Shown here: positions 56,433 to 64,000 of the stretch, one piece after another | Layout: the number at the start of each line of letters is the position of its first letter | Position numbering within the stretch: position 1 is the first letter of the stretch | From: Pseudomonadota bacterium | Lineage (GTDB): Bacteria; Pseudomonadota; Gammaproteobacteria; Xanthomonadales; Xanthomonadaceae | Length of the DNA: 64,000 bases | Direction of reading: 5' to 3' | NCBI GenBank assembly: GCA_023419315.1 | Contig: JAEZYE010000050.1 | Coordinates: forward strand, 1 to 64,000 | The notes under the pieces: generated by a model | What the model saw: only the letters and a program-made list of their open reading frames with translations | The model's database searches: none | What the model was told of the DNA's origin: nothing | Made by a program: the position numbers and the translations under genes

Positions 56433-57317
56433 TCAGCCCAGCGCGGTGTCCAGCGTCATCATCAGGCAGAAACCGATCGCCAGGCCGAGCGTGGCGGTGC
56501 CGCCATGCCCGTTGCGGTTGGATTCGGGGATCACGCTGTGCGCCACCGCCGTCAACATCGCGCCCGCGGCGAATGCCAACCCCCACGGCAACATCTGAGC
56601 CGATACGGTCACCGCCCAGGCGCTCGCCACCGAAGCCAACGGCTCTACAACGCCGGTGAACGCGCCGATGAACACCGCTTTCGCGCGCGCCATTCCCGCT
56701 CCTGCGAGGATCAGCGCCACGACCAGGCCTTCCGGAACGTCCTGCAGCGCGATGCCCATCGCCAGTCCATCGGCGCCTTCCAGCCGTCCGCCCGCAGCGA
56801 CGCCGACCGCCATGCCTTCCGGCACGTTGTGCAGGAGGATCGCGAACACGAACACCAGCACGCGCGTCGGTACGAGGGGTGCATTGGGATGTTGCGGATC
56901 GCGCGGGTCGTCGCCGAGTACGCGATCCAGCGCGAGCAACGCCAGCGCACCCACCAGCACGCCCGCGCTGATCACGCCCGCCGATTGCCAGGCATCGAAG
57001 CCGATCGATTGCGCCGCATCCAGTCCCGGCAGCACCAGCGAGAATGCGGTCGCCGCCAGCATCACGCCCGCGCCGAAACCCAGCAGCGCATCGGACAAGC
57101 GCTGCGGCAATCCGCGCACCACCAGCACCGGCAGCGCGCCCAGCGCGGTCGCCAGCGCACACAACGCTCCGCCGCGCAGACCGGCCATGCCCCCCTGCGC
57201 CTGCGGTGTCGCCTGCGTCATGAACCACAGCGACGCCAGCAGGATCAAACCGGTGGCCGCGAGATACGGCCAGGCAATCGCCTGTCGAAAAGCCAACGGT
57301 TGCAGCACGCGATTCAT
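56433..57317 (-). CDS. ZIP family divalent metal transporter
   Basis: A 294-residue membrane protein with about eight helices. The metal-site motifs typical of ZIP proteins are present: HNVPEGMAVG in helix 4 and ALQDVPEGLVVAL in helix 5, with Gln-Asp replacing the usual His-Glu-type start of the second motif. A loop at about residues 127-142 is rich in D, P and H. Likely zinc (or other divalent metal) import into the cytoplasm. Start ATG 57317 (MNRVLQPLAF); the longer open frame to 57920 is the reverse reading of its neighbour. The gene is transcribed alone. Confidence 0.9.
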   Translation of the reverse strand: MNRVLQPLAFRQAIAWPYLAATGLILLASLWFMTQATPQAQGGMAGLRGGALCALATALGALPVLVVRGLPQRLSDALLGFGAGVMLAATAFSLVLPGLDAAQSIGFDAWQSAGVISAGVLVGALALLALDRVLGDDPRDPQHPNAPLVPTRVLVFVFAILLHNVPEGMAVGVAAGGRLEGADGLAMGIALQDVPEGLVVALILAGAGMARAKAVFIGAFTGVVEPLASVASAWAVTVSAQMLPWGLAFAAGAMLTAVAHSVIPESNRNGHGGTATLGLAIGFCLMMTLDTALG

Positions 57318-57439
57318 GGGGCGGCGGACTCCGCGGGAATCGGTTCTCGTGCGACGGGTCGCCGAACCGGATGCGGCGATACTACGCCGCGCAACGTCGA
57401 GGCTCCATTCACCGATGCCGATGGCAACGTTCGGCGCGA

Positions 57440-58045
57440 TCAATCGCGCTCGTATTTCCAGTGCCGCGTGCGCCCTTCGGCCAGCCATTCGATTGCCTGC
57501 GCCAGGCGCCGCTGCCGCGTTTCCTCGCGCTTGGCTTCGGTAAGCCACTCGATGTAATCGCGGCGCTGGCTCGACGAGAAACCGGCGAAGTGATCCGCAG
57601 CGCGGCGGTTGCGCGCCAGCGCAGCCTGCAGGTCCTCGGGCGCGGCGAGTTCGGGGCGGGACCGTACCGGCCTGCGCGGCATTCTGTTCTCGACGGGCAC
57701 TCCATTCAGTTGCATCGCTTTGTGCACGAGCGCGATGAATTCCTGCTTCGCCGGCACATCGGCCACGGCGCGCAGGCGTCCCAGGCTGCCCATGCCGTCG
57801 CGCGGCGCCGCCTGGCCCATGACCTCGGCGTGTTTCCAGAACCCGAACGAAGCGTGCTGTTTGAAGGCCGCCATGTTGCCCAGGATGCCGCCCGCATCGG
57901 TGAAGAACGGCATGCTCCACTTCATCGTTTCCTGCACCTGCGGACAGGCCTCGTGCACGAGCGTGCGCAGGCGTTCGAGGATGGGCTGCGCGAACGGTGC
58001 GGCAGCGGCGATGTAGGCATCCACGCGGGGATCTCGGCTTGCCAT
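57440..58045 (-). CDS. YdeI/OmpD-associated family protein
   Basis: A 201-residue cytoplasmic protein with a DUF1801 domain (residues about 8-115: DPRVDAYIAAAAPFAQPILERLRTLV, WSMPFFTDAGGILGNMAAFKQHASFGFW) and a C-terminal YdeI helical part (FAGFSSSQRRDYIEWLTEAKREETRQRRLAQAIEWLAEGR). This two-part layout is common in proteobacterial YdeI-like proteins; no enzymatic role is established. Start ATG 58045 (MASRDPRVDAYI); the open frame continues to 58342 without conserved content. It is divergent from the MliC-type lipoprotein gene. Confidence 0.9.
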   Translation of the reverse strand: MASRDPRVDAYIAAAAPFAQPILERLRTLVHEACPQVQETMKWSMPFFTDAGGILGNMAAFKQHASFGFWKHAEVMGQAAPRDGMGSLGRLRAVADVPAKQEFIALVHKAMQLNGVPVENRMPRRPVRSRPELAAPEDLQAALARNRRAADHFAGFSSSQRRDYIEWLTEAKREETRQRRLAQAIEWLAEGRTRHWKYERD

Positions 58046-58169
58046 GCGAACTCCGGAACGTTTGTGCCCGCGCAGTGTATGCACCCTTTCGCGCGCCGCC
58101 ACATCCTCACGATTCATGAAGCCGGCGCTCGCTATGCTCGCGCTTTCCCTGCGCCGGGTTCTCCAAGGC

Positions 58170-58832
58170 ATGTCGCACAAAGTCGTTGTCGCTCTTGTTC
58201 TCTCGTCCCTGCTCGCGGCCTGCCAATCGGCACCGCGCGAATCCGCACCCGCGCCGACGACGGCCGTGCTGCGCAGCCAATGGCAATGCGGCGATCTGCG
58301 CGTGCAGGCCGATTTCGATACCGGCAACACCGACCGCGTCACGCTGGCATTTGATGGACGGCAATTGATCCTGCCGCACGCCGTCGCCGCTTCCGGCGCC
58401 CGTTACGCCGACGCCACGGGCAACGAGTTCTGGACCAAGGGCGGCGAAGGCCGTCTGAATCTCCAGGGCCAGCCGGGCCGCACGTGCGTGCGCTCCGACG
58501 ATGCCGCTTCCCCGTGGGACGCCGCCGCCGCGCGTGGTATCCGCTTCCGCGCCGTCGGCAACGAACCCGGCTGGCTGGTCGAAGTCGGCGGTGGCAAGAC
58601 GCCGCAATTGCGCGCGCAGCTCGACTACGGGCAACGCATGCTGGACATCGCAACGACCGAAGCCAGCCTGGATCACTATCGCGGCACCACCGATGACGGC
58701 GCCGCCGTGGACCTCAGCGTGCAACGACGCAGCTGCCAGGACGTGATGAGTGGTGAATCGTTCCCCGCCACCGCGGTGTTGCGCGTGGGCACGAACGAAT
58801 ATCGCGGCTGCGGCCGCCACCTGCCGGAGTAA
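58170..58832 (+). CDS. lipoprotein with MliC-like domain and COG3650-like domain
   Basis: A 220-residue lipoprotein (signal MSHKVVVALVLSSLLAAC, Cys18). Residues about 33-105 form an MliC-type fold (QWQCGDLRVQADF ... LILPHAVAASGARYADATGNEFWTKGG ... CVRSD), the family that inhibits C-type lysozyme. Residues about 115-218 carry a second conserved segment (FRAVGNEPGWLVEV ... CQDVMSGESFPATAVLRV), resembling COG3650 proteins of unknown role. The start is ATG 58170; Met at 58116 is in frame but gives a poorer signal. It lies 3 bases before the ribonuclease gene, the first of three tightly packed plus-strand genes. Confidence 0.85.
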   Translation: MSHKVVVALVLSSLLAACQSAPRESAPAPTTAVLRSQWQCGDLRVQADFDTGNTDRVTLAFDGRQLILPHAVAASGARYADATGNEFWTKGGEGRLNLQGQPGRTCVRSDDAASPWDAAAARGIRFRAVGNEPGWLVEVGGGKTPQLRAQLDYGQRMLDIATTEASLDHYRGTTDDGAAVDLSVQRRSCQDVMSGESFPATAVLRVGTNEYRGCGRHLPE

Positions 58833-58835
58833 CCG

Positions 58836-59405
58836 ATGCCGCGTCGTTCTCGACATCGCAACCGTGGATCCGGACTGCGCGCCGGCACGTTGATCGCGGT
58901 CCTGCTGCTTCTGGTGGCGGGCGCCTGGTTCTGGCAGCGTGATGCACGCGAAACCGCCAGCGAAACCGCGGCGGCATCCACGCCGAGCGCCGACGCGGAC
59001 CGGCGTGAAGCCACGCTGGCGCTGCCCCCCGCGGATTCCGTGCCGCTCGGGGAAGCGACCGTCGCGGCTCCGGCTCCGCCGCCGCCGTCATCGACCGCGC
59101 CGCGTCCGGCCACCGCCCTGCCCGGTTTCCTGCCCGCCGAAGCGCGCGAGACATTGCGCCTCATCGCCAGCGACGGACCGTTTCCGCATCGTCAGGACGG
59201 CACCGTCTTCGGCAATCGCGAAGGCCGCCTGCCGAAGCGCGAACGCGGCTTCTATCGCGAATACACCGTGGAGACGCCCGGCCTGGGCCACCGTGGCGCG
59301 CGCCGCATCGTGACCGGAGGACGGCCGCCGTCGGAGTACTACTACACCGACGATCATTACGAGAGTTTCCGCCGCTTCGACGTGCCCGCGCAGGTGAGGC
59401 CATGA
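58836..59405 (+). CDS. barnase-family (N1/T1) ribonuclease with N-terminal membrane anchor
   Basis: A 189-residue protein. Residues 17-33 form one hydrophobic segment (GTLIAVLLLLVAGAWFW), followed by a Pro/Ala linker to about residue 95 and a ribonuclease N1/barnase domain. By alignment with barnase, the catalytic set is present: Glu142 (REYTV, barnase Glu73), Arg157 (RRIVTG, Arg87) and His174 (TDDHYESF, His102). The anchor lacks a clear cleavage site, so the RNase should sit outside the inner membrane. It overlaps the next gene, a barstar-like inhibitor, by 4 bases (ATGA). Confidence 0.92.
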   Translation: MPRRSRHRNRGSGLRAGTLIAVLLLLVAGAWFWQRDARETASETAAASTPSADADRREATLALPPADSVPLGEATVAAPAPPPPSSTAPRPATALPGFLPAEARETLRLIASDGPFPHRQDGTVFGNREGRLPKRERGFYREYTVETPGLGHRGARRIVTGGRPPSEYYYTDDHYESFRRFDVPAQVRP

Positions 59406-59836
59406 GCGCCTCCGGCTTTGACACGGGGCTGGGCGATGCGTCCAATGCCGGCGTCTTCTTCGTCACCGCCGGCGATCTCGACATGCTGACCGTGGCCGGT
59501 CGCGACGCCGGCCTGCGCGTGTGCCGGCTGGATCTGTCCGGCTGCGACAGCAAGGCCGCGTTGCTGCTGCGCATCGCCACCCAGCTCGATTTCCCCGACA
59601 GCAGTGGCCGCAACTGGGATGCGCTGGCCGACAGCCTGCGCGATCTCGGCTGGCTGCCGGCCGCCGGTTACGTGCTGCTGCTGGACCAGGCCACGGATCT
59701 GCGCGATCGCGAGGAAGCGAGTTTCGACACGCTGCTCGACATCCTCAACGAGGCCGCCCTGTTCTGGGCCGGGCAGGACGTGCCGTTCTGGGCGTTCGTG
59801 GCGCTGAACGAATCGGAGTTCGACGAACAGCACTGA
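59402..59836 (+). CDS. barstar family ribonuclease inhibitor
   Basis: A 144-residue cytoplasmic protein with a barstar domain (residues about 48-140). The interface helix reads SSGRNWDALADSLRDLGW, the counterpart of barstar NLDALWD, which holds the acidic residues that plug the barnase active site. GYVLLLDQATDL and DTLLDILNEAALFW follow. Residues 1-45 form an extra N-terminal strand-helix part. The ATG overlaps the ribonuclease stop, so toxin and inhibitor are made together; this is the classical arrangement for protecting the cytoplasm from the enzyme before export. Confidence 0.94.
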   Translation: MSASGFDTGLGDASNAGVFFVTAGDLDMLTVAGRDAGLRVCRLDLSGCDSKAALLLRIATQLDFPDSSGRNWDALADSLRDLGWLPAAGYVLLLDQATDLRDREEASFDTLLDILNEAALFWAGQDVPFWAFVALNESEFDEQH

Positions 59837-59886
59837 ATATCCATCGCGCCCCTTCGCAGCCGCGCGCGCAGCTGCGATCATGCCGC

Positions 59887-61263
59887 ATGGACGATTTCAG
59901 CCAGCTTCCCCTTTCCGACAGCCTGCGCGCCGGTGTCGACGCGCTCGGTTACCGCCAGCCCACGCCCGTGCAGGCGCAAAGCCTGCCCGCCATCCTGGAA
60001 GGCCGCGACGTCATCGCGCAGGCCCCCACCGGCAGCGGCAAGACCGCCGCCTTCGGGCTGGGGCTGCTGCATCGGCTCGACCCCGCCACGCTGCGGCTGC
60101 AGGCCCTCGTGCTGTGCCCCACGCGCGAACTGGCCGAACAGGTCGCCCAGCAGATCCGCAAGCTGGCGCTGGGCATTCCCAACCTCAAGGTGATGCAGCT
60201 GTGCGGCGGCATGGCGCTTGCGCCGCAGATCGCCTCGCTGGAAGCGCATGACCCGCACGTTGTGGTCGGCACGCCCGGCCGCGTGCAGGAACTGATGCGC
60301 AAGAAAGTGCTGCATCTGGGCGGCGTGCGCACGCTGGTGCTGGACGAAGCCGACCGCATGCTCGACATGGGCTTCGAGGAGCCCATCCGCGAAATCGTCG
60401 GCAAGCTGCCGCGCGATCGCCAGAGCCTGCTGTTCTCGGCCACCTTCCCTGACGCCATCCGCGCCATCGGCCGCACCGTGTTGCGCGAGCCGCTGGAAGT
60501 GACCGTCGGCGGCGAAGAATCCGCGGTGGATATCGAGCAGCGCTTCGTCGAAGTGGATCCGGCGCGCAAGCAGCTCGCGCTGGCCGGCTTCCTCGCCGCC
60601 GAACGCCCGGAATCCGTGGTGGTGTTCTGCAACATGCGCAAGGACGCGGATGAGGTCGCCACCTCGCTGCAGCACTTCGGGTTTTCGGCGCTGGCCCTGC
60701 ATGGCGACATGGAGCAGCGCGATCGCGAGGAAGTGCTGGTCCGCTTCACCAACCGCAGTTGCAACGTGCTGGTCGCCAGCGATGTCGCCGCACGCGGGCT
60801 GGACATTGCCGACCTCGCCGCGGTGGTGAACTACGACCTGCCAACCGATGCCGACACCTATGTCCATCGCATCGGCCGCACCGGTCGCGCCGGCCGCAGC
60901 GGCTGGGCGCTGAGCCTGTGCACGCCGCGCGAGCGCCCGCGCACGGCGATGCTGGAAGAACGGCTGGGCCGGCCGCTGCGCTGGGATTCGGGAATCCCCG
61001 CCGCGCCGCGCGCGAACAGCGCGACGCCCGCGCCGATGACCACGCTGCGCATCGATGCCGGCAAGACCGACAAGCTGCGGCCCGGCGACATCCTCGGCGC
61101 ATTGACCGGCGATGCCGGCCTGCCGGGCTCGTCCATCGGCAAGATCGCCATCTATCCGACGCGCTCCTACGTGGCGGTCGCGCGCGGCCAGGCCGCGCAG
61201 GCGCTGGCGCGGCTCAACGCCGGCCGCATCAAGGGCCGCAATTTCCGCGTACGCCGGATCTGA
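59887..61263 (+). CDS. dbpA: ATP-dependent RNA helicase DbpA
   Basis: A 458-residue DEAD-box helicase. Motifs in order: Q motif (GYRQPTPVQAQ), I APTGSGKT, Ia PTRELAEQ, II VLDEADRMLD, III SATFP, V ARGLDIA and VI HRIGRTGRAG. The last 75 residues are the DbpA RNA-binding domain (KLRPGDILGALTGDAGLPGSSIGKIAIYPTRSYVAV), which recognises 23S rRNA hairpin 92; it acts in late 50S assembly. Start ATG 59887; the open frame continues upstream inside the barstar gene. GATCAT ends 5 bases before the ATG and could be a -10 for a leaderless mRNA. It ends at a strong bidirectional terminator. Confidence 0.96.
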   Translation: MDDFSQLPLSDSLRAGVDALGYRQPTPVQAQSLPAILEGRDVIAQAPTGSGKTAAFGLGLLHRLDPATLRLQALVLCPTRELAEQVAQQIRKLALGIPNLKVMQLCGGMALAPQIASLEAHDPHVVVGTPGRVQELMRKKVLHLGGVRTLVLDEADRMLDMGFEEPIREIVGKLPRDRQSLLFSATFPDAIRAIGRTVLREPLEVTVGGEESAVDIEQRFVEVDPARKQLALAGFLAAERPESVVVFCNMRKDADEVATSLQHFGFSALALHGDMEQRDREEVLVRFTNRSCNVLVASDVAARGLDIADLAAVVNYDLPTDADTYVHRIGRTGRAGRSGWALSLCTPRERPRTAMLEERLGRPLRWDSGIPAAPRANSATPAPMTTLRIDAGKTDKLRPGDILGALTGDAGLPGSSIGKIAIYPTRSYVAVARGQAAQALARLNAGRIKGRNFRVRRI

Positions 61264-61288
61264 CCGCCGCGTCCGCCGCCCGCGGGCA

Positions 61289-61326
61289 CAAAAAAAAACG
61301 CCGGGTTTCCCCGGCGTTCTTTTTTT
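61289..61326. terminator. bidirectional terminator between dbpA and the cold-shock gene
   Basis: AACGCCGGG (61297-61305), TTTC loop, CCCGGCGTT (61310-61318), with a run of A before and T after. It is placed between convergent genes, so both can use it. Confidence 0.93.
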
Positions 61327-61348
61327 GCGATTCAAGCGAGGGGCTGGA

Positions 61349-61558
61349 TTACAGCGCCTGCACCTGGTCGGCCTGCATGCCCTTCTGGCCCTGCACGGCG
61401 ACGAAGGAGACCGCCTGGCCTTCCTTCAGCGACTTGAAGCCGTTGCCCTGGATCGCGCGGAAATGCACGAACAGGTCCGGGCCGCTCTGCGGGGTGATGA
61501 AGCCGAAACCCTTGGCATCGTTGAACCACTTGACAGTGCCGGTCTGACGCTCAGACAT
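61349..61558 (-). CDS. cold-shock protein (CspA family)
   Basis: A 69-residue single cold-shock domain that binds single-stranded RNA and DNA and melts RNA structure. RNP1 is KGFGFI and RNP2 is LFVHF, both intact, in the frame TGTVKWFNDAKGFGFITP. CAGGAG lies 8 bases before the ATG. The 5' side has about 190 bases of leader space, as expected for cold-regulated csp mRNAs, although I cannot identify a cold box. It is transcribed toward dbpA, sharing the terminator. Confidence 0.95.
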   Translation of the reverse strand: MSERQTGTVKWFNDAKGFGFITPQSGPDLFVHFRAIQGNGFKSLKEGQAVSFVAVQGQKGMQADQVQAL

Positions 61559-61859
61559 CTTTACTAACTCCTGAAACGGATTGAGGTTGGATACATCGCG
61601 GCGCCGGATTTTCCGGGCCGAGACTGAGTTGCAGGCGTTAGGTAAAGCGGGATGTAGCAGATAACTACCGCATCAGGCCCACGATTCACGGTGACCCTGG
61701 CAAGCACAGTGCCGCGAACTGTACCGGGCTTGAAGCACAAAAGCGACTGGTTTGCATGCAAAAGGTCAAAAAAATGGCTCGGCGGGTCCCTGTAACCGGT
61801 TTCCGCCCCCGCCGGACGCCCCGCCCGTATCATGGCGCCCCCGCAAACCCGGACCGCCC
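61559..61859. other. divergent spacer between the csp gene and yaeQ
   Basis: 301 bases without a gene; contains the likely long leader of the csp mRNA. TACAGT (minus strand, near 61719) is a weak -10 candidate. TATCAT at about 61828 on the plus strand could be the yaeQ -10, about 26 bases before the ATG. At 61791 is TGTAACCGGTTTCC, one base off the LacI-type operator; it is probably chance. Confidence 0.4.
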
Positions 61860-62417
61860 ATGGCACTGAAAGCCACCATCGTCAAAGCCGAACTGCAGAT
61901 CAGCGACATGGACCGGCACTACTACGCCGGGCATTCGCTGACCCTGGCGCAGCACCCGTCCGAGACCGACACGCGACTGATGGTGCGCCTGCTGGCATTC
62001 GCCCTGTTCGCGCACGAGCGGCTGGCCTTCGGCCGCGGGCTGAGCACGGATGAAGACCCGGACCTGTGGCTGCGCGACTACAGCGGGGAGATCGATCAAT
62101 GGTTCGAACTCGGCCAGCCGGATGAAAGCCGCCTGCGCCGCGCCTGCGGTCGGGCACGCGAAGTGATCGTCATCAACTACGGCGGCCGCGCAGCGGATCT
62201 GTGGTGGGAAAAGAACGCCAGTGCGTTGTCGCGGCTGCGCAACCTGCGCGTGCTCGATCTGCCTGCCGACGAAGTCGATGCACTGACCGCGCTGCATGCG
62301 CGCAGCCTGCGCCTGAGCGTGCTCATCCAGGACGGCGAAGTGCAGGTGCTGGCCGACGACCATGTGGTGAGCCTGCATCCGCGGGTGCGCCAGTCATCGG
62401 ACGCAGCGGCGAACTGA
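61860..62417 (+). CDS. yaeQ: YaeQ family protein
   Basis: A 185-residue YaeQ protein (MALKATIVKAELQISDMDRHYYAGHSLTLAQHPSE...), with the conserved Asp/Glu/His pattern of the family (ETDTRLMVRLLAFALFA, DPDLWLRDYSGEIDQWFELGQPDE). The fold is PD-(D/E)XK nuclease-like. E. coli YaeQ suppresses loss of RfaH, but its biochemical role is unsettled. The start is ATG 61860; 36 upstream codons of the open frame are not conserved. The next gene begins 2 bases after its stop, so the two are probably co-transcribed. Confidence 0.95.
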   Translation: MALKATIVKAELQISDMDRHYYAGHSLTLAQHPSETDTRLMVRLLAFALFAHERLAFGRGLSTDEDPDLWLRDYSGEIDQWFELGQPDESRLRRACGRAREVIVINYGGRAADLWWEKNASALSRLRNLRVLDLPADEVDALTALHARSLRLSVLIQDGEVQVLADDHVVSLHPRVRQSSDAAAN

Positions 62418-62419
62418 GC

Positions 62420-63601
62420 ATGCTGCCGACGCATGACGTCATCATCATCGGCGCCGGTGCGGCCGGGCTGATGTGCGCCCTGACCGCGGGCCAGCGCGGA
62501 CTGCGCGTGCTGGTGGTCGAACACGCCAACAAGGTCGGCAAGAAGATCCTGATGTCCGGCGGCGGCCGCTGCAATTTCACCAACACCGGCACCACGCCGG
62601 CGAATTACCTGTCGGCCAATCCGCATTTCTGCAAATCCGCGCTGGCGCGCTACACGCCGGCCGATTTCATCGAAATGGTGGACCGCCATCGCATCGCCTG
62701 GCACGAAAAGGAACTCGGCCAGCTGTTCTGCGATGTCTCGTCCAAGCTGATCGTGAAGATGCTGCTCGACGAATGCGCCGCCGCACAGGTCCGCATCGAA
62801 ACCCAGTGCAGCGTCGGCGATGTGCGCCAGGTCGATGGCGGTTTCCGCGTGGATACCTCGCACGGCCACTTCGCCGCGCCTTCGCTGGTCGTGGCGACGG
62901 GCGGCCTGTCGATTCCCAGCCTCGGTGCGACCGGTTTCGGTTACGAACTCGCGCGCCGTTTCGGACACGACGTGCTGCCGACGCGCGCCGGTCTGGTGCC
63001 GCTGACGCTGAGTGGCAAGCATCAGGAACGCCTGCAGGACCTGAGCGGCGTCGCGTTGCCGGTCGAGGCCCGCTGCGGCAAACACGCCTTCCGCAACTTC
63101 ATGCTGATCACGCACCGCGGCATCAGCGGCCCGTCGATTCTGCAGATCTCCTCGTACTGGCAGCCCGGCGACGATTTGAGACTGGATCTGATGCCCGGCG
63201 AATCCGCGCTCGACTGGCTCAAGGGCCAGCAGGCGCAGCGGCCCGCCGCGGAACTCAAGACCGTGCTCGGCGATGCGCTGCCGCGCCGCTTCGCGCAACG
63301 GCTGTGCGAGGTGTGGCTGCCGAACCGGCCCATGCGCCAGTACAACGAACCGCAACTGCGTGAAACCGCCGAACTGCTGCAGTCGTTCCCGCTGGTCGCC
63401 AGTGGAACCGAAGGCTATCGGACGGCCGAGGTGACGCTCGGCGGCGTGGATACCGATGGCCTGTCCTCCAGCACGATGATGTCGCGTCGCGTGCCGGGCC
63501 TGTTCTTCATCGGCGAAGTGGTCGATGTGACGGGCTGGCTGGGCGGCTACAACTTCCAGTGGGCGTGGGCATCCGGATACGCGGCCGGTCTGGCGGTCTG
63601 A
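62420..63601 (+). CDS. FAD-dependent oxidoreductase of the YhiN/HI0933 family
   Basis: A 393-residue flavoprotein. The N-terminal dinucleotide site is DVIIIGAGAAGLMCAL (residues 6-21), with KKILMSGGGRCNFTNTG and the C-terminal GGVDTDGLSSSTMMS, GLFFIGEVVDVTGWLGGYNFQWAWASG, typical of HI0933-like proteins. The reaction of this family is unknown; it has been linked to oxidised cofactors only by fold. It starts 2 bases after yaeQ, giving a two-gene unit. The longer open frame to 62201 lies inside yaeQ. Confidence 0.93.
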   Translation: MLPTHDVIIIGAGAAGLMCALTAGQRGLRVLVVEHANKVGKKILMSGGGRCNFTNTGTTPANYLSANPHFCKSALARYTPADFIEMVDRHRIAWHEKELGQLFCDVSSKLIVKMLLDECAAAQVRIETQCSVGDVRQVDGGFRVDTSHGHFAAPSLVVATGGLSIPSLGATGFGYELARRFGHDVLPTRAGLVPLTLSGKHQERLQDLSGVALPVEARCGKHAFRNFMLITHRGISGPSILQISSYWQPGDDLRLDLMPGESALDWLKGQQAQRPAAELKTVLGDALPRRFAQRLCEVWLPNRPMRQYNEPQLRETAELLQSFPLVASGTEGYRTAEVTLGGVDTDGLSSSTMMSRRVPGLFFIGEVVDVTGWLGGYNFQWAWASGYAAGLAV

Positions 63602-63670
63602 TGCGCCGCGGCGTTGCCGGTTCTCCCGGGCTTGCTAGTCTGGCGGCAGGTAACCGGTGTCAGCCCTCCC

Positions 63671-64000
63671 ATGCCGCCTTCCCGCATCCTGCTGTCACGT
63701 CGTCGATTCCTGCACGGAAGCGCCGCGCTCGCGGCGCTCGCTGCGCTGCCCGCATTGCGCGCGGACGCTGACGAAACCAGCCTGGCCACCACGCGCAGCG
63801 GCCGCATCGCCGGCCGACGGGAAGGCGGTGTGCATGTCTTCCGAGGTGTTCCCTACGGCGCCGACACGCAGCCGCGCCGCTTCCAGCGCGCTGCGCCCGA
63901 AGTTGCCTGGACCGGCACGCGCGACGCCATCGCGCCCGGCGCATCGGCGCCGCAGACCGGCGACGCTGACGGCCAACCCATCAGCGAAGACTGCCTGTTC
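63671..64000 (+). CDS. carboxylesterase type B, Tat-exported (partial, runs off the window)
   Basis: Only the first 110 codons are present; the frame is open to the right edge. The N-terminus SRRRFLHGSAALAALAALPAL is a twin-arginine signal. After it come SGRIAGRREGGVHVFRGVPYGADTQPRRF, matching the start of the type-B carboxylesterase fold, and SEDCLF at the very end, the first part of the family signature EDCLxLNV. The catalytic Ser (GxSxG) lies beyond the edge. Transcription starts 69 bases after the YhiN-like gene; operon membership is unclear. Confidence 0.85.
   Translation, partial: MPPSRILLSRRRFLHGSAALAALAALPALRADADETSLATTRSGRIAGRREGGVHVFRGVPYGADTQPRRFQRAAPEVAWTGTRDAIAPGASAPQTGDADGQPISEDCLF

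Noticed and set aside
61791..61804. TGTAACCGGTTTCC as a sixth LacI-type operator near yaeQ
   Set aside because: Last conserved A is replaced by C, and the flanking genes (csp, yaeQ) have no link to sugar use.

Overview
The window is a GC-rich bacterial chromosome segment. I assign it to the Xanthomonadaceae/Lysobacteraceae (Lysobacter, Luteimonas or Pseudoxanthomonas-like). The reasons are the smc-zipA-ligA-epmA gene order, an unusually long LigA, a GyrA with Gln at position 83 (as reported for Stenotrophomonas), a triple-repeat DUF3011 protein, and a large carbohydrate TonB-dependent receptor. I see no insertion sequence, phage, CRISPR array, rRNA or tRNA. Genes are dense and mostly housekeeping or metabolic. 

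Layout. 0-5 kb: an alpha-2-macroglobulin lipoprotein. 5-10 kb: gyrA, mtnA and a DUF3011 protein. 10-18 kb: a minus-strand cell-cycle and DNA-maintenance cluster (smc, zipA, ligA, epmA). 18.5-20 kb: an aromatic/aspartate aminotransferase ending at a strong bidirectional terminator. 20-39 kb: the central block, a sugar-utilisation locus. On the plus strand this has a GH1 beta-glucosidase, glucokinase, edd and eda. On the minus strand it has a GH3 beta-glucosidase, a LacI regulator, a TonB-dependent receptor, a GH144-like (PF10091) lipoprotein, a substrate-binding lipoprotein, two permeases and a membrane protein. The ABC ATPase lies apart, next to the GH1 gene. 39-44 kb: YciI and BolA-like proteins, then scpA-scpB-rluB and a ferredoxin-NADP reductase. 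44-49 kb: glutathione peroxidase, a Dcp peptidase, a cyclopropane synthase and a DUF3298 lipoprotein. 49-52 kb: a small acetyltransferase, a 68-residue protein behind a sigma-54-like promoter, a histone H1-like protein and a rhomboid. 52-58 kb: a POT transporter, an M14 peptidase, a GST, a ZIP transporter and a YdeI-like protein. 58-64 kb: an MliC-type lipoprotein, a barnase-barstar pair, dbpA, a cold-shock protein, yaeQ, a YhiN-like flavoprotein and a truncated Tat-exported carboxylesterase.

The main discovery is a regulon readable by eye. Five sites matching TGNAANCGNTTNCA lie upstream of the GH1 gene/ABC ATPase, the GH144-like gene, the TonB receptor, lacI itself and the GH3 gene. They tie together outer-membrane uptake, periplasmic endo- and exo-hydrolysis, ABC import, cytoplasmic beta-glucosidase, glucokinase and the Entner-Doudoroff pathway. 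PF10091 includes the GH144 endo-beta-1,2-glucanases, so I infer a beta-glucan system, possibly for beta-1,2-glucan or sophoro-oligosaccharides. The substrate is not proven by sequence. 

Start codons were moved inward from the longest open frame wherever a Shine-Dalgarno sequence, signal peptide or family N-terminus argued for it. Such cases are stated in each entry.
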